64,000 nt of DNA from Mucilaginibacter kameinonensis. GTDB taxonomy: Bacteria > Bacteroidota > Bacteroidia > Sphingobacteriales > Sphingobacteriaceae. The notes under the pieces were generated by a model. That model had not been told where the DNA came from and searched no databases. It worked only from the letters and a program-made list of their open reading frames with translations. Shown here piece by piece: positions 1 through 8,817 of the stretch (position 1 is its first letter; each line of letters opens with the position of its first letter). The stretch spans positions 310,001 to 374,000 of the forward strand of contig NZ_RCWZ01000004.1 of the NCBI RefSeq assembly GCF_003675385.1, read 5' to 3'. The position numbers were made by a program, and so were the translations under genes.

Positions 1-788
1 CCAGGCTGATTGGCTTGCAGCAAGGTAAACTTGTTAGTCTGGCGATTATAATAAATAAGTCCGCTGCCGGTAGCTATCCAGATGTTATGAAAATGGTCTT
101 CAAAAATATCATTGATCCGGGTAGTGGGCAGATTAGCAATTTGAGGTGTTAAACCATCGGCTTTGCTAATCAGGCCGCCTTTATGCCTGAATATGTTAAT
201 ATTACCTTCCTGCGTTCCCACCCATAACAAACCTTTAGAATCTTCAAACAAGCAAATTACACGGTTACTTGCTAAGCGGGGTAAATTGATCTGGGTGTAG
301 TTAATGAAGCTGGCGGTTTTGATATCAAAATAAGAAAAGCCCAGGTTATACGACGTGATCCACAGGTTACCGTCATGACTTTGGGTGATATTACCGATAT
401 CACTCTTTACCGCTCTGCTAAGCTTCAATTTATAGTGCACAAACTTTTCGGTACGGGTATCCAGTTTGCTCAAGCCGTTGCGTGATGACGCCCAGATATT
501 ACCATGCACATCACACAAAACTTTTTGCACATAATTACTGGCCAGGGCGGTTGAATCGCCTGCACGCGATTTAAAAACCTTAAAGGTAGTACCATCAAAA
601 CGATTAAGCCCATCGTTGGTGGCAAACCACATAAAGCCCTTATCATCCTGGGTAATGCTGTTTACAATGCCAAAAGAAAGACCATTTTTTAAAGAATAGT
701 TGAGGATCTTGTTTTTGATGGGCGACTGGGCATGAGCCAATGAAATGATCAAAAAAAGAACAATACACAATAAGGATCCCTTTTTCAT
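1..788 (-). CDS. Hybrid two-component sensor/regulator, N-terminal fragment (propeller domain)
   Basis: Read on the minus strand from an ATG at 788, the frame stays open to the left edge (about 262 codons), so only the N-terminus is present. It starts with a signal peptide (residues 1-21, ending AHAQ), followed by two-component-regulator propeller repeats of the type GFMWFATNDGLNRFDG (about residues 51-66), GNIWASSRNGLSKLD, GNLWITSYN and GLLWVGTQEG. This is the start of the periplasmic sensor of hybrid two-component systems, which in Bacteroidota fuse a propeller, histidine kinase, receiver and AraC-type helix-turn-helix in one inner-membrane protein. The kinase and DNA-binding parts are outside the window, so the hybrid architecture is inferred from the family. 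Such regulators usually sit beside the glycan locus they control; here that is probably to the left. Confidence 0.85.
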   Translation of the reverse strand, partial: MKKGSLLCIVLFLIISLAHAQSPIKNKILNYSLKNGLSFGIVNSITQDDKGFMWFATNDGLNRFDGTTFKVFKSRAGDSTALASNYVQKVLCDVHGNIWASSRNGLSKLDTRTEKFVHYKLKLSRAVKSDIGNITQSHDGNLWITSYNLGFSYFDIKTASFINYTQINLPRLASNRVICLFEDSKGLLWVGTQEGNINIFRHKGGLISKADGLTPQIANLPTTRINDIFEDHFHNIWIATGSGLIYYNRQTNKFTLLQANQP

Positions 789-955
789 GAACGCGTTGCA
801 GGCTGTAATTACACAATAATTGGTATTTTAAAGCTACTTAATTAATTGTTGAAAGTACAATAATATTATCAACATGTAAAATACCCGTTACAAAAAAAGA
901 TCAATTCATCCTGATTATAAGAAAATTGGCGTGTTGATTAAAGCCTGCTGCTCCA

Positions 956-1020
956 GGTAGCACCTACCGCGCAAAAGACTGCTACTATGCTTTTTCTACA
1001 AATAGGTAGCGCCTACGGCG
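956..1020. repeat. Two short related palindromes (GGTAG-CAC-CTACC and GTAG-CGC-CTAC)
   Basis: Within the 271-base gap between the sensor and idi, two similar short hairpins occur at 956-968 and 1006-1016. Each is followed by a CG-rich tail (CGCGC and GGCGCG). They lie just downstream of idi on the minus strand. They may be a REP-like repeat or a weak transcription stop; there is no clear U-tract. Confidence 0.35.
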
Positions 1021-1059
1021 CGTATCTTCAAAATGTGTGTATGGTGGTTAGGAGTTGGA

Positions 1060-1602
1060 TTATTTCTCCTCGGATACCGCTAAGTGCTTATAATGTGTCA
1101 TAACCTCATCAAAACAGATTGCCAGCCAACGGGTATAATCGTCGGGGTTATTTTGGAGTTCAGCTGCCAGTTGGGGCATGGTTATGTATTTAAATGAAGA
1201 TACCTCATCGGGATTAGGTACCGGCAATTCATCTGTAACACCGAAGAAAACATGATCATATTCGTTTTCAATGATATCATCCTGAATGGTAGTGCAGTAT
1301 ATAAAAGAGAAAACAAAGCTGAGCTCACTTGTCATTCCCATCTCTTCCTGTAACCTTCTGTGTGCCGCATCAATGTTGGTTTCACCGGGCTTTGGGTGAC
1401 TGCAGCAGGTATTTGTCCATTTGCCGCCTGAGTGATATTTATCATCGGCACGCTTTTGTAATAACAGCTCGCCTTTTTTATTGAATATAAAAACAGAAAA
1501 CGCACGGTGCAGCTTGCCCTGAATATGCGCCTCCATTTTTCCCATAGTACCTGTTTCCTGATCATCGCGATCAACCAAAATCACAGTTTCTTCTATTTTC
1601 AC
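1060..1602 (-). CDS. idi: Isopentenyl-diphosphate delta-isomerase, type I (NUDIX fold)
   Basis: Cytoplasmic enzyme interconverting isopentenyl diphosphate and dimethylallyl diphosphate for isoprenoid and menaquinone synthesis. At 180 residues it matches the usual type I length. The motif WTNTCCSHP (residues 62-70) carries the catalytic cysteine, probably Cys67, equivalent to Cys67 of the E. coli enzyme. IENEYDHVF (111-119) carries the metal/catalytic glutamates. A NUDIX-like segment with REE-type chemistry (RRLQEEMGM, 82-90) lies between them. There is no signal peptide. It stands alone between the sensor gene and the bestrophin gene, 79 bases downstream of the latter. Nothing about it is unusual. 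Confidence 0.93.
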   Translation of the reverse strand: MKIEETVILVDRDDQETGTMGKMEAHIQGKLHRAFSVFIFNKKGELLLQKRADDKYHSGGKWTNTCCSHPKPGETNIDAAHRRLQEEMGMTSELSFVFSFIYCTTIQDDIIENEYDHVFFGVTDELPVPNPDEVSSFKYITMPQLAAELQNNPDDYTRWLAICFDEVMTHYKHLAVSEEK

Positions 1603-1681
1603 TCGCTATTATTTGATGTTGCCTTATTTACGAGAAACGTTCATCTCCGGCTTTTTGTTATTTTATTTTTGTTAGATGGCT

Positions 1682-2626
1682 TTAGTCGATGATTCTTTGT
1701 TCGGCTTCCTTAACATCTGGCAATGGTTGTCCGGCTATTTCAAGCAATGTGGTTTCTATCATCCGGCACATGGCATTTAAGGCAAGGTCGTTAGCCTCCG
1801 TTCCGAAAGGTTCTTCAATTTCATCGGCAATTGCCTCAAAGGCTACAAAGGTATAGGCTATAAACACCACAATCAGCGGCGTAAGCCAGCCCAGGCTATC
1901 AACCAAACCAAAGGGCAGCATAAAACAGTAAAGATAAACCGTACGGTGCAGCAATACCCTGTAACTGTACGGGATAGGTGTTGAAGCTATCCGTTCGCAA
2001 CCGCCAACAATATCTGAAAGCTTATTAAAACTTTCTTCAAATGAAACCTGGATAATGGAGTCGATTTTCCCTTCTGCTTTAACTGTACGCACCCAGCTAC
2101 CCATTTCGCTCAATAGCATGATGGGTTTATATTTAGTTTGGCCTATTTGCAAAGCCAATTCGGCAGGTAACATTTGTTCAAGATCAGCTTTGGCATCGGT
2201 GCCTCGTAACTGATGCTTAAGGCTGTATGTTAAAGCAATGAGCAGTTTAACAAAGGCCTGCGGTTCCTGGTCGGCTGTTTGATAGCCTGTGGTAGAAAAA
2301 GCCTGCCTTGCAAGCGAACGGGTATCATTTAATAAGGCTCCCCATAATTTTCGCCCCTCCCAGAAACGTTCATAGCTGGCACTGTTCCGGAATCCTAAAA
2401 ACAGGGCAAGCGCCAAACCGAATAAGGTAAACGGTGCGGGGTTTAAAGGTACCTTGAACGAAAACAGGGAACCGTGCAGGTATACTATAATTACCGATAA
2501 TACTAACAATAAACCCAGGCGGGGCAACAATCGGGGCAGTACAGAACCATGCCAGATAAACAGCATCCTGAACCAATGCTCTTTCTTCCTGATAATCATG
2601 CTGCAAATTTCAGCTTTATTTTCCAT
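1682..2626 (-). CDS. Bestrophin family protein (putative anion channel)
   Basis: A 314-residue protein with the bestrophin/UPF0187 start (MIIRKKEHWFRMLF, from residue 10), two hydrophobic segments near residues 30-50 and 68-78, and a further pair near 225-265. The RNSASYERFWEGRK segment (about 80-93) is a hallmark of the family. Bacterial homologues form pentameric inner-membrane channels; the ion carried here is unknown. The start is uncertain: the ATG at 2626 abuts the U-tract of the upstream terminator, while the ATG at 2599 (residue 10) gives the more typical N-terminus. No signal peptide is needed. Confidence 0.85.
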   Translation of the reverse strand: MENKAEICSMIIRKKEHWFRMLFIWHGSVLPRLLPRLGLLLVLSVIIVYLHGSLFSFKVPLNPAPFTLFGLALALFLGFRNSASYERFWEGRKLWGALLNDTRSLARQAFSTTGYQTADQEPQAFVKLLIALTYSLKHQLRGTDAKADLEQMLPAELALQIGQTKYKPIMLLSEMGSWVRTVKAEGKIDSIIQVSFEESFNKLSDIVGGCERIASTPIPYSYRVLLHRTVYLYCFMLPFGLVDSLGWLTPLIVVFIAYTFVAFEAIADEIEEPFGTEANDLALNAMCRMIETTLLEIAGQPLPDVKEAEQRIID

Positions 2627-2663
2627 AAAAAAACGGATTTCCCGTTAAGGAAACCCGTTTTTC
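2626..2663 (-). terminator. Rho-independent terminator of the SusC/SusD_2 unit
   Basis: On the minus strand, AAAACGGGTTTCC pairs with GGAAATCCGTTTT (13 pairs including one G-U) around a 6-base loop, followed by a run of T. It lies 28 bases after the SusD stop and ends at the bestrophin start, so it should separate the two transcripts. Confidence 0.8.
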
Positions 2664-2690
2664 AGTTTATTTAGTAAAACTATGTTTTGC

Positions 2691-4127
2691 TTAGTTCACA
2701 TCAAACCAAAGCTTGGTGGTAAGCGCATCTGCCCCTTGCGCAGCAACTGCCGACTGATAACTGGTTTTGTTCAGTGATTGCTCGGTTCCCGGATAGATAA
2801 ACCTTACCGGTATTTTACCATTCAGTGTGCCCGCTACTGCCGGTTGCAATTGCGGGTAATCAAGCCTGCGCCATTCGGTCCAGCCTTCCAGGCCCTGGCC
2901 AAACAAGGCTATCCATTTTTGCTCGCCAATTGATTTTTTGTAGTTAGATGCATCATATTTAACGGCAGCCTGTGCTACATAAGTGGCAATATCCGCAGAA
3001 GCGATGCCGTATTGCGCCAGCGCCGCGGTAACTGCCTGATTATATAAAGAAGTAGCATCCTCAGTAGTAAAACCACGGGCAGCAGCCTCTGCCCTGTCAA
3101 ATAAGCTTTCGGCATAGCTTAATATTACAGCCGGAGCGTGCGGCGCACGGAAGTAAGTGCCCGGTTTTGAAGTTTTGGTAAAACCATAGTTGCTGGCATC
3201 GCCCACTAATAAACCATTTGGCAAACCAACATAGGTTTGTGGTGTAGCATCCTGCGTTGGAGCAGCATAAATAGGTAAGCGCGGATCTTTGAGTGCAAAC
3301 AGCTTGTCAACTATAGTTTTGCTGATACGGTAATCGTCGCGGGTATCAAACAGGTTGCTCACCGGGTTTTGGTTTGGCGAATCAAGGTAAACCAGCTGCG
3401 CGGTTTCAGCATTTGAGCTGATATACGAGCCTCCTTCTGCTTTGATATCATCCAGTACCTGTTTAGCTTTGGCAGGTTCCCTATCGGCAATGCGTAAAGC
3501 AATACGAAGCCTTAAAGAGTTGGCGAACTTTTTCCATGATGCAATATTATTGCTGTAGATCACATCGCCTGCTATGGCTTTGCCTGAAGGATCAAGTGCA
3601 GCCTGAGCAGCTTTCAGGTCGTCCAACAAAGCAAAATAAACATCTTTTTGAGCATCGTAAGCAGGGGTAAGATACTGATCGATATTGGCTGCCTGTTTAT
3701 AGGGAATATTGCCGTAAGCCTCGGTTAATAAACTAAATGTCCACGAGCGTAATATCAAGGCAACACCTTTATAGTTGGTATTACCCTGGGCATCGGCAAG
3801 TTTGATGATCTGGTTAAGGTTTACAATACTTTTAGCATAACCTGTACTCCAGAGTTCTTCAAACGCGCTGCTGGCATAAATATACCTGTCGGGATCAGTG
3901 TATTGAATTTTAGACCAGTACTGCACAAAAAGCAAGCTGGCATCCATGTTATTGGCTACGCCCCAATAGGTATCGGCCGTTGCTTTGGTAGCGGCGGTCA
4001 ACAGGTAATCGGGCTGTGCTGTTTGCGAACCGTTGGGGTTTTGGTTGATCTTTAACAGATCCTTTTTGCACGATGTTACCGATAATAAAACCGCGGCGGA
4101 TAATATGCTGATATATTTAAGATTCAT
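2691..4127 (-). CDS. SusD/RagB-family outer-membrane lipoprotein (SusD_2 type)
   Basis: A 478-residue surface lipoprotein with a signal peptide and lipobox ending in Cys20 (SVTSCKKD). The N-terminus (INQNPNGSQTAQPDYLL) and the helical stretch around WTFSLLTEAYGNIPY (about residues 128-142) are typical of the SusD_2 branch, which differs from starch/pectin SusD proteins. SusD proteins form the lid that captures substrate over the partner SusC barrel, encoded immediately upstream (6-base gap). Because the unit appears to begin with a SAM riboswitch and a TlpA-like gene, the substrate may be a sulfur-containing nutrient rather than a glycan; this is inference. A strong terminator follows. Confidence 0.9.
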   Translation of the reverse strand: MNLKYISILSAAVLLSVTSCKKDLLKINQNPNGSQTAQPDYLLTAATKATADTYWGVANNMDASLLFVQYWSKIQYTDPDRYIYASSAFEELWSTGYAKSIVNLNQIIKLADAQGNTNYKGVALILRSWTFSLLTEAYGNIPYKQAANIDQYLTPAYDAQKDVYFALLDDLKAAQAALDPSGKAIAGDVIYSNNIASWKKFANSLRLRIALRIADREPAKAKQVLDDIKAEGGSYISSNAETAQLVYLDSPNQNPVSNLFDTRDDYRISKTIVDKLFALKDPRLPIYAAPTQDATPQTYVGLPNGLLVGDASNYGFTKTSKPGTYFRAPHAPAVILSYAESLFDRAEAAARGFTTEDATSLYNQAVTAALAQYGIASADIATYVAQAAVKYDASNYKKSIGEQKWIALFGQGLEGWTEWRRLDYPQLQPAVAGTLNGKIPVRFIYPGTEQSLNKTSYQSAVAAQGADALTTKLWFDVN

Positions 4128-4133
4128 GATGTT

Positions 4134-7100
4134 TTAGAATTTAAGGTTTACGTTAAAACCGATGTTACGCACAGTAGGCAGGGTAAGATCTTCCAATCCC
4201 TGGCCGTTGCCTGCGTTAAAGGCAGTTTCCGGATCGATATTCGGCGCGTTTTTATGGATGATCCAAAGGTTACGGCCTACTACCGAAAATGTAGCACCCT
4301 GGAAACCAATTTTATTTACCCATTTAGCTGGTAAAGAATAGCCCAGTTTCACTTCGCGAAGCTTGATATACGAGGCATCGTAAACAAATGCTTCATCAAT
4401 ATTGGTAAAGCCTTTATAGTAGGATTGTGCAGGGATGATAGTGGTATTTGGCGAACCATCGGCTTTTACGCCTTTAAATATCATACCATCATTATATACA
4501 GTAACACCCGCCGGGGCTGCACCGGTAACCTGTACCGCCGCTGCCGAAGTGTTATTACCCGGATAGTAGTAGCTTAAGCCACCATTAGCAGCGCCGCGGC
4601 CCGGCAAAGTTGAAGCCAATACGCCGGTATAAGTACCTGTACGGTTTGTGTTTGAATAAATTGATCCGCCGAAACGCGCGTCAACCAAAAAGCTCAGGTT
4701 AATGCCTTTGTAGGTAAAGCTGTTATTGATGCTTCCTAACCAATTAGGGGTAAACTTACCTAAATAGCGTTTGGTAGTGTTAAATACAGGTGTGCCATTG
4801 GCATCAATTACGATATTGCCGGAAGCATCACGTGTGTAAGCAGTGCCATAGAGTGAGCCATAAGGCTGACCAAGGGCAGCTAAAACCTGTACTGTACGAT
4901 CTGTACCCAAAACTACGCTTTGCAGGCGGCCGTCAGCGTCAAGTGAAGCTACCTTACTGCGGTTTAGCGAGTAATTGGTGGTTATATCCCATGTAAAGGC
5001 TTTTGATTTAATTGGCGTAATACCCAATTGAACCTCAACTCCTTTGTTGTTGATGCGGCCACCGTTTATTACTTTTTGGCTATAACCCGTTGATGAACTT
5101 ACCTGTACAGTAAGGATCTGGTTAGTACTGTTGGTGTTATATCCACTTACATCTAAATGTACACGATCATGGAAAAAGCCTAATTCAAAACCGGCCTCTG
5201 CCGATGTAGTGGTTTCAGGCTTAAGGTGATCATTCAGATCGATAGTTGGTGAGCTTTGCTGCGGGTTTGATCCGAAAAGCGTTGAAGAAGTGAAAACATT
5301 AAGCAACTGATAAGGATCAGTAGCCTTACCCACTTTAGACCAGCCACCTCTTAGTTTGGCATAAGTCAACACATCGCTTTTAATATCCAGGGCTTCTGAC
5401 AACACCAAACTTCCGTTTACTGATGGATAGAAGTAAGACAATGCATCTGAAGGTAAAGATGAAGACCAATCGTTACGGGCAGTAAAGTTTAAGAATGCAT
5501 AATTCCTGAAACCAACCTGGGCCGAACCAAAATAGCTATAGGTTTTAAGCTTACCATAATAGTTTGTCGAAACCAATGGATCACGGGAATTGCTTAGTGT
5601 GTACAGGCCTGCAACTGCAAGTTTCGGAGCCAACTGATCATTATTCTCGGTTGTTCTTACAGCAATGTTGCCACCGCCAAACACATCAAGCGTGAAATCA
5701 TTATTCAGCTTTTTAGTGTATTGTAACCTGGCTTCGGTATTATTTTCGTTCACGCTGTAAGCATCTTCCTCGTATGATCCAAACGGCGTTCCGTTGGTAC
5801 CGTAAGCTACTTTGATCTTGCGGCGGTCGTTATAATAATCTGTTCCGGTACGGAAGTTTGCAGACAGGCCGTCAATGATCTTATAATTCAATTCGATACT
5901 GCCTATCAGGTGGTTTTTGTGTTGGCCAACCGTGTTTTCATAAGCCAGCCAGTATGGGTTGCTATAGTAACTGTTGTTCCAGTTAAAGGTATTACCATTA
6001 GCATCTTTATAATTTTTAAGCCTGTTGATATCAACCTGCCGACCAAACCACGTAAACTGCAGCATTGTACTGGTTGCACGTTTTCCGTAAGCACCCGGAA
6101 GGTTGTCTGCATCATCTTTGCTATAATCAACAATAGTATTTACTGTTAATTTATTATTGATCCGATAGCTTGAGTTTAAAGCGAAAGAATTGCGGCCTTG
6201 TGAAGTATTAGGTACAATACCGGTTTGGTGCAGGTTGTTATATGATAACCTGAAATCACTTTTATCGCTGCTGCTTGCTATCGCGATGCCATTATTCAAT
6301 GTAACACCGGTTTTAAAAAAGTCTTTTACGTTATCAGGATGGGCAACAAAAGGCACAGCCTGCCCATTTGAGTAAAACTGCGGAATCAGCGAGCCATCTA
6401 ATGCAGGGCCCCAGCTTTCGTCAACACCATCGTTAACGCCGCCGCCCTTACCATCTACATAGCTGAATTTGCCATTTGAACCCTGCCCGTATTGGTTCTG
6501 ATAATCAGGCAGGATCTGCACGTTTGAAAAACTGGTGTTCGAGTTTATGGTAACACCTAAGCCTTTTGCGCCCTTACCGGTCTTAGTCCTGATGAGGATA
6601 ACGCCTGCTGCCGCGCGTGAACCGTAAAGCGCCGCCGCGTTAGGGCCTTTCAGCACGCTTACCGATTCGATATCTTCAGAGTTAAGATCTGAAATAGCAT
6701 TGGCAAAATCCCTTGAGCCGTTATTTCCTAAAAACTGGCTGTTGTCAACTATAACACCGTCAACCACAAATAAGGGCTGGTTATTACCCGAGATAGAAGT
6801 TTCTCCACGGATAACAATACGCGACGAACCCATATCGCCCTGGCTATTGGTAACCTGCACACCGGCAATTTTACCCGCCAGCGCATTTACAAAGTTGGTT
6901 TCCTTAGCCTCGGAGATATCTTTCGATTTTAAACCCTGCACTGCATAACCCAATGATTTTTTATCTTTTGAGATATTGAGGGCCGTTATAACTACCTCAT
7001 TAAGCGAGTTTGGCGCTTCAACCAAAACTATATTTAAGGTTGATGAATTTTGTGTAACCGTAACGTCCTGGCTGGTAAAGCCTATGTAGCTAACCCGCAG

Positions 7101-7316
7101 TACATCGTTTACTTTGGCGTTAATGGTAAACTTACCGTCAACATTGGTTTGTGCGCCCGTTGTAGTGCCTTTAACTGATATGCTTACACCAGGCAGCGGC
7201 AGCCCGTCGGACTTGGCGGTTACCACACCGCTTATTTTAACGGATTGCCCCGCAACCGTCTGGACGAGAATGAAAGGCAACAAAATTGCCAGAAATAGCT
7301 TGTAAATTTTTAACAT
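4134..7316 (-). CDS. SusC/RagA-family TonB-linked outer-membrane transporter
   Basis: A 1060-residue TonB-dependent importer: signal peptide (1-23), carboxypeptidase-like regulatory domain with the GVVTAKSDGLPLPGVSISVKG pattern (about 30-110), plug domain with FVVDGVIVD (about 182-190) and VLKGPNAAALYGSRAAAGV (about 220-238), then a 22-strand-type barrel ending in a terminal Phe (VNLKF). It imports a substrate captured by the SusD partner encoded 6 bases downstream. A 370-base leader without a recognisable TAnnTTTG box separates it from the TlpA-like gene, suggesting it is read from the riboswitch promoter. No FecR/anti-sigma pair is nearby. The substrate cannot be read from sequence. Confidence 0.92.
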   Translation of the reverse strand: MLKIYKLFLAILLPFILVQTVAGQSVKISGVVTAKSDGLPLPGVSISVKGTTTGAQTNVDGKFTINAKVNDVLRVSYIGFTSQDVTVTQNSSTLNIVLVEAPNSLNEVVITALNISKDKKSLGYAVQGLKSKDISEAKETNFVNALAGKIAGVQVTNSQGDMGSSRIVIRGETSISGNNQPLFVVDGVIVDNSQFLGNNGSRDFANAISDLNSEDIESVSVLKGPNAAALYGSRAAAGVILIRTKTGKGAKGLGVTINSNTSFSNVQILPDYQNQYGQGSNGKFSYVDGKGGGVNDGVDESWGPALDGSLIPQFYSNGQAVPFVAHPDNVKDFFKTGVTLNNGIAIASSSDKSDFRLSYNNLHQTGIVPNTSQGRNSFALNSSYRINNKLTVNTIVDYSKDDADNLPGAYGKRATSTMLQFTWFGRQVDINRLKNYKDANGNTFNWNNSYYSNPYWLAYENTVGQHKNHLIGSIELNYKIIDGLSANFRTGTDYYNDRRKIKVAYGTNGTPFGSYEEDAYSVNENNTEARLQYTKKLNNDFTLDVFGGGNIAVRTTENNDQLAPKLAVAGLYTLSNSRDPLVSTNYYGKLKTYSYFGSAQVGFRNYAFLNFTARNDWSSSLPSDALSYFYPSVNGSLVLSEALDIKSDVLTYAKLRGGWSKVGKATDPYQLLNVFTSSTLFGSNPQQSSPTIDLNDHLKPETTTSAEAGFELGFFHDRVHLDVSGYNTNSTNQILTVQVSSSTGYSQKVINGGRINNKGVEVQLGITPIKSKAFTWDITTNYSLNRSKVASLDADGRLQSVVLGTDRTVQVLAALGQPYGSLYGTAYTRDASGNIVIDANGTPVFNTTKRYLGKFTPNWLGSINNSFTYKGINLSFLVDARFGGSIYSNTNRTGTYTGVLASTLPGRGAANGGLSYYYPGNNTSAAAVQVTGAAPAGVTVYNDGMIFKGVKADGSPNTTIIPAQSYYKGFTNIDEAFVYDASYIKLREVKLGYSLPAKWVNKIGFQGATFSVVGRNLWIIHKNAPNIDPETAFNAGNGQGLEDLTLPTVRNIGFNVNLKF

Positions 7317-7686
7317 GATAATTAATAATTGAGAATTAATTTTTTGATGTCTTTACCGGTACAAAAAGCATGGCTATCGCGTTAGCAGGCATAAATTGCC
7401 CAACTCATAACCTGTTATAACAGTAAAGAATTGATTAGGGGATGGTATTATTAAGCTACGGCAAGCTGCAGCAAGTCCGTATTTAAATACCATGCATGCT
7501 GTAAAGAATTAGCAGCAACAACGCATGCTTTGCATATATGGATAGATGGATTTGCAGGCCGATTGGCTTACCGGAACGAAGGTGTTTTTGTGTAAGGGGG
7601 TAGTCTTTGTTTTCATAAAAACGGGTATTAATAAGTACGGATAGATTCTTTCTTTATCGATAGCCAGCAGGGTGGCCGTCATTCAT
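7317..7686. other. 370-base gap between the TlpA-like gene and susC, function unknown
   Basis: No coding frame is supported. I found no TAnnTTTG box on the minus strand and no strong terminator after the TlpA-like gene, only weak stem candidates. Several short repeats occur (CATGC twice near 7491-7532, GGTATT near 7443 and 7625). It may be an untranslated spacer carrying an RNA structure, or susC may have an unrecognised promoter here. Confidence 0.4.
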
Positions 7687-8253
7687 TTAGTTGATAGATG
7701 CTGTTTTGTTGTTCACCAAAGCGTCGACAGCTTTTAGCATGGATGCAAATTCCTGTTTATCGTACAAGCGGGTGAGGTAAACAATTTTCCCATCGCGGTC
7801 GATAACTACATTACGCGTGACGCCACTTTTTTTGTTGGCGAACCGTCCGAAGATATCTGCACCGGGATCAAGGGCCAGCGGGTAGCTAATGTTCATGACC
7901 TGGTGAAAACCTTTCACCTTTTCAAGCGGTTCATCGCGGTCAACACCTATTAAAACCAGGCCTTTATCTTTATAAGCCTGCCAGATCTCTTTTTCAAGAT
8001 GAGGCATTTCCTCACGACACACGCTGCACCAGCTTGCAGTAAATTGCAGGATAACTACTTTACCACGTAATTGCTTTAATGATGTTTTAGTGCCATCGGT
8101 AAGCACAAGCTCAAAATCTGCAGGAGCGATATCGCCTGTTTTCACGATGTAACCACGATCTGTGTTCGGATCAGCAGCCGCGTTTGTTTGCGCTGAGGCA
8201 AATAGCGCTGTTATGGAAAGCAGGCAGGTAATAAGTAAAAGTTTAATCTTCAT
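7687..8253 (-). CDS. TlpA/ResA-like periplasmic thiol-disulfide oxidoreductase
   Basis: A 188-residue exported thioredoxin-fold protein with a signal peptide (1-22, ending ASAQ). The redox motif WCSVC places cysteines at 76 and 79. The surrounding segments (GKVVILQFTASW before it, GLVLIGVDRDEP after it, and a cis-Pro-region VTRNVVID) fit the AhpC/TSA-TlpA family. It is expected to reduce or exchange disulfides in the periplasm or act on thiol compounds. It lies about 114 bases downstream of a SAM-I riboswitch and upstream of the SusC/SusD_2 pair on the same strand, suggesting a sulfur-related role. A generic redoxin accompanying a SusC/D pair is the alternative. Confidence 0.88.
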   Translation of the reverse strand: MKIKLLLITCLLSITALFASAQTNAAADPNTDRGYIVKTGDIAPADFELVLTDGTKTSLKQLRGKVVILQFTASWCSVCREEMPHLEKEIWQAYKDKGLVLIGVDRDEPLEKVKGFHQVMNISYPLALDPGADIFGRFANKKSGVTRNVVIDRDGKIVYLTRLYDKQEFASMLKAVDALVNNKTASIN

Positions 8254-8366
8254 TGCTAAACACTTTAAATTGTGATATCAACTCAGTAATATTTTTTAGC
8301 AAGAAAAGTGAAGGGAGAAAAAGAATTGTACTTATAGCCTGAAAATACAAGGCAATAGCTTATTAC

Positions 8367-8476
8367 ATTATCTTTTCCACCCCTATTTGGGCAGACAGGA
8401 ATTAGCACCTTTATAACAGTGGGCTTACAGGTTGCTAAGACATCACAGGGCCTTTCCCTCAGTCTTTCTTGATAAT
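8367..8476 (-). ncRNA. SAM-I riboswitch (S-box leader)
   Basis: On the minus strand the element has closing stem P1 (ATTATC at 8476-8471 with GATAAT at 8372-8367), and the core signatures TGAGGGAAAGGCCC and TGATGTCTTAGCAACC closed by AAGAC/GTCTT as P2. It then has AAGGTGCTAATTCC and a P4-like hairpin around CCCAAATAGGGG. These match the conserved SAM-I aptamer in order and spacing. SAM-I riboswitches normally shut off gene expression when S-adenosylmethionine is abundant. The 3' end is about 114 bases before the TlpA-like start, with only a weak stem between, so the off mechanism (termination or occlusion) is not evident. Confidence 0.92.
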
Positions 8477-8505
8477 AAAATTCTCAAAGAACCGATTTGA
8501 TGGTG

Positions 8506-8513
8506 CAAATATA
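8506..8513 (-). promoter_or_regulatory. Putative Bacteroidota -7 box (TATATTTG) for the riboswitch transcript
   Basis: TATATTTG on the minus strand matches TAnnTTTG and lies 29 bases upstream of the riboswitch P1 stem, leaving room for a start near 8500. No convincing -33 element was found at the usual spacing. Confidence 0.55.
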
Positions 8514-8621
8514 TACATATTCCACTAAAACCATAGACTTTATATAATTATTGCAATAAAATGAATTAAACCGGGTAAAAATTGCAGCGCCAATATGCTT
8601 CGATAATACCATCTTTAAAGC

Positions 8622-8655
8622 AAAAAGCGCCTCCATTTTATGGAAACGCATTTTT
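8622..8655 (-). terminator. Second (tandem) terminator downstream of the PEP-mutase-like gene
   Basis: On the minus strand, GCGTTTCCAT pairs with ATGGAGGCGC (10 pairs, two G-U), followed by TTTTTG. It follows the first terminator (8684-8716) and precedes the riboswitch promoter, so it should insulate the SAM-controlled unit. Confidence 0.65.
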
Positions 8656-8683
8656 TATATTGATTGATCAATTCTTTATAAAT

Positions 8684-8716
8684 AAAAAGTCCCTAACGCT
8701 CGCCGCCGGGACTTTT
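8684..8716 (-). terminator. Rho-independent terminator of the PEP-mutase/isocitrate-lyase-like gene
   Basis: On the minus strand, AAAAGTCCC and GGGACTTTTT form a stem around a GC-rich 14-base loop and run into a T-rich end. It lies about 100 bases after the stop codon at 8818. Confidence 0.75.
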
Positions 8717-8817
8717 AACCTAAACTTATTTGTAGATTAAATCTACATCCACAATAACCCTAAGCTTTGCAAAAAGTTTGTTAACTCCTTACAACGTATG
8801 ATTGGAATCTGGATGCC

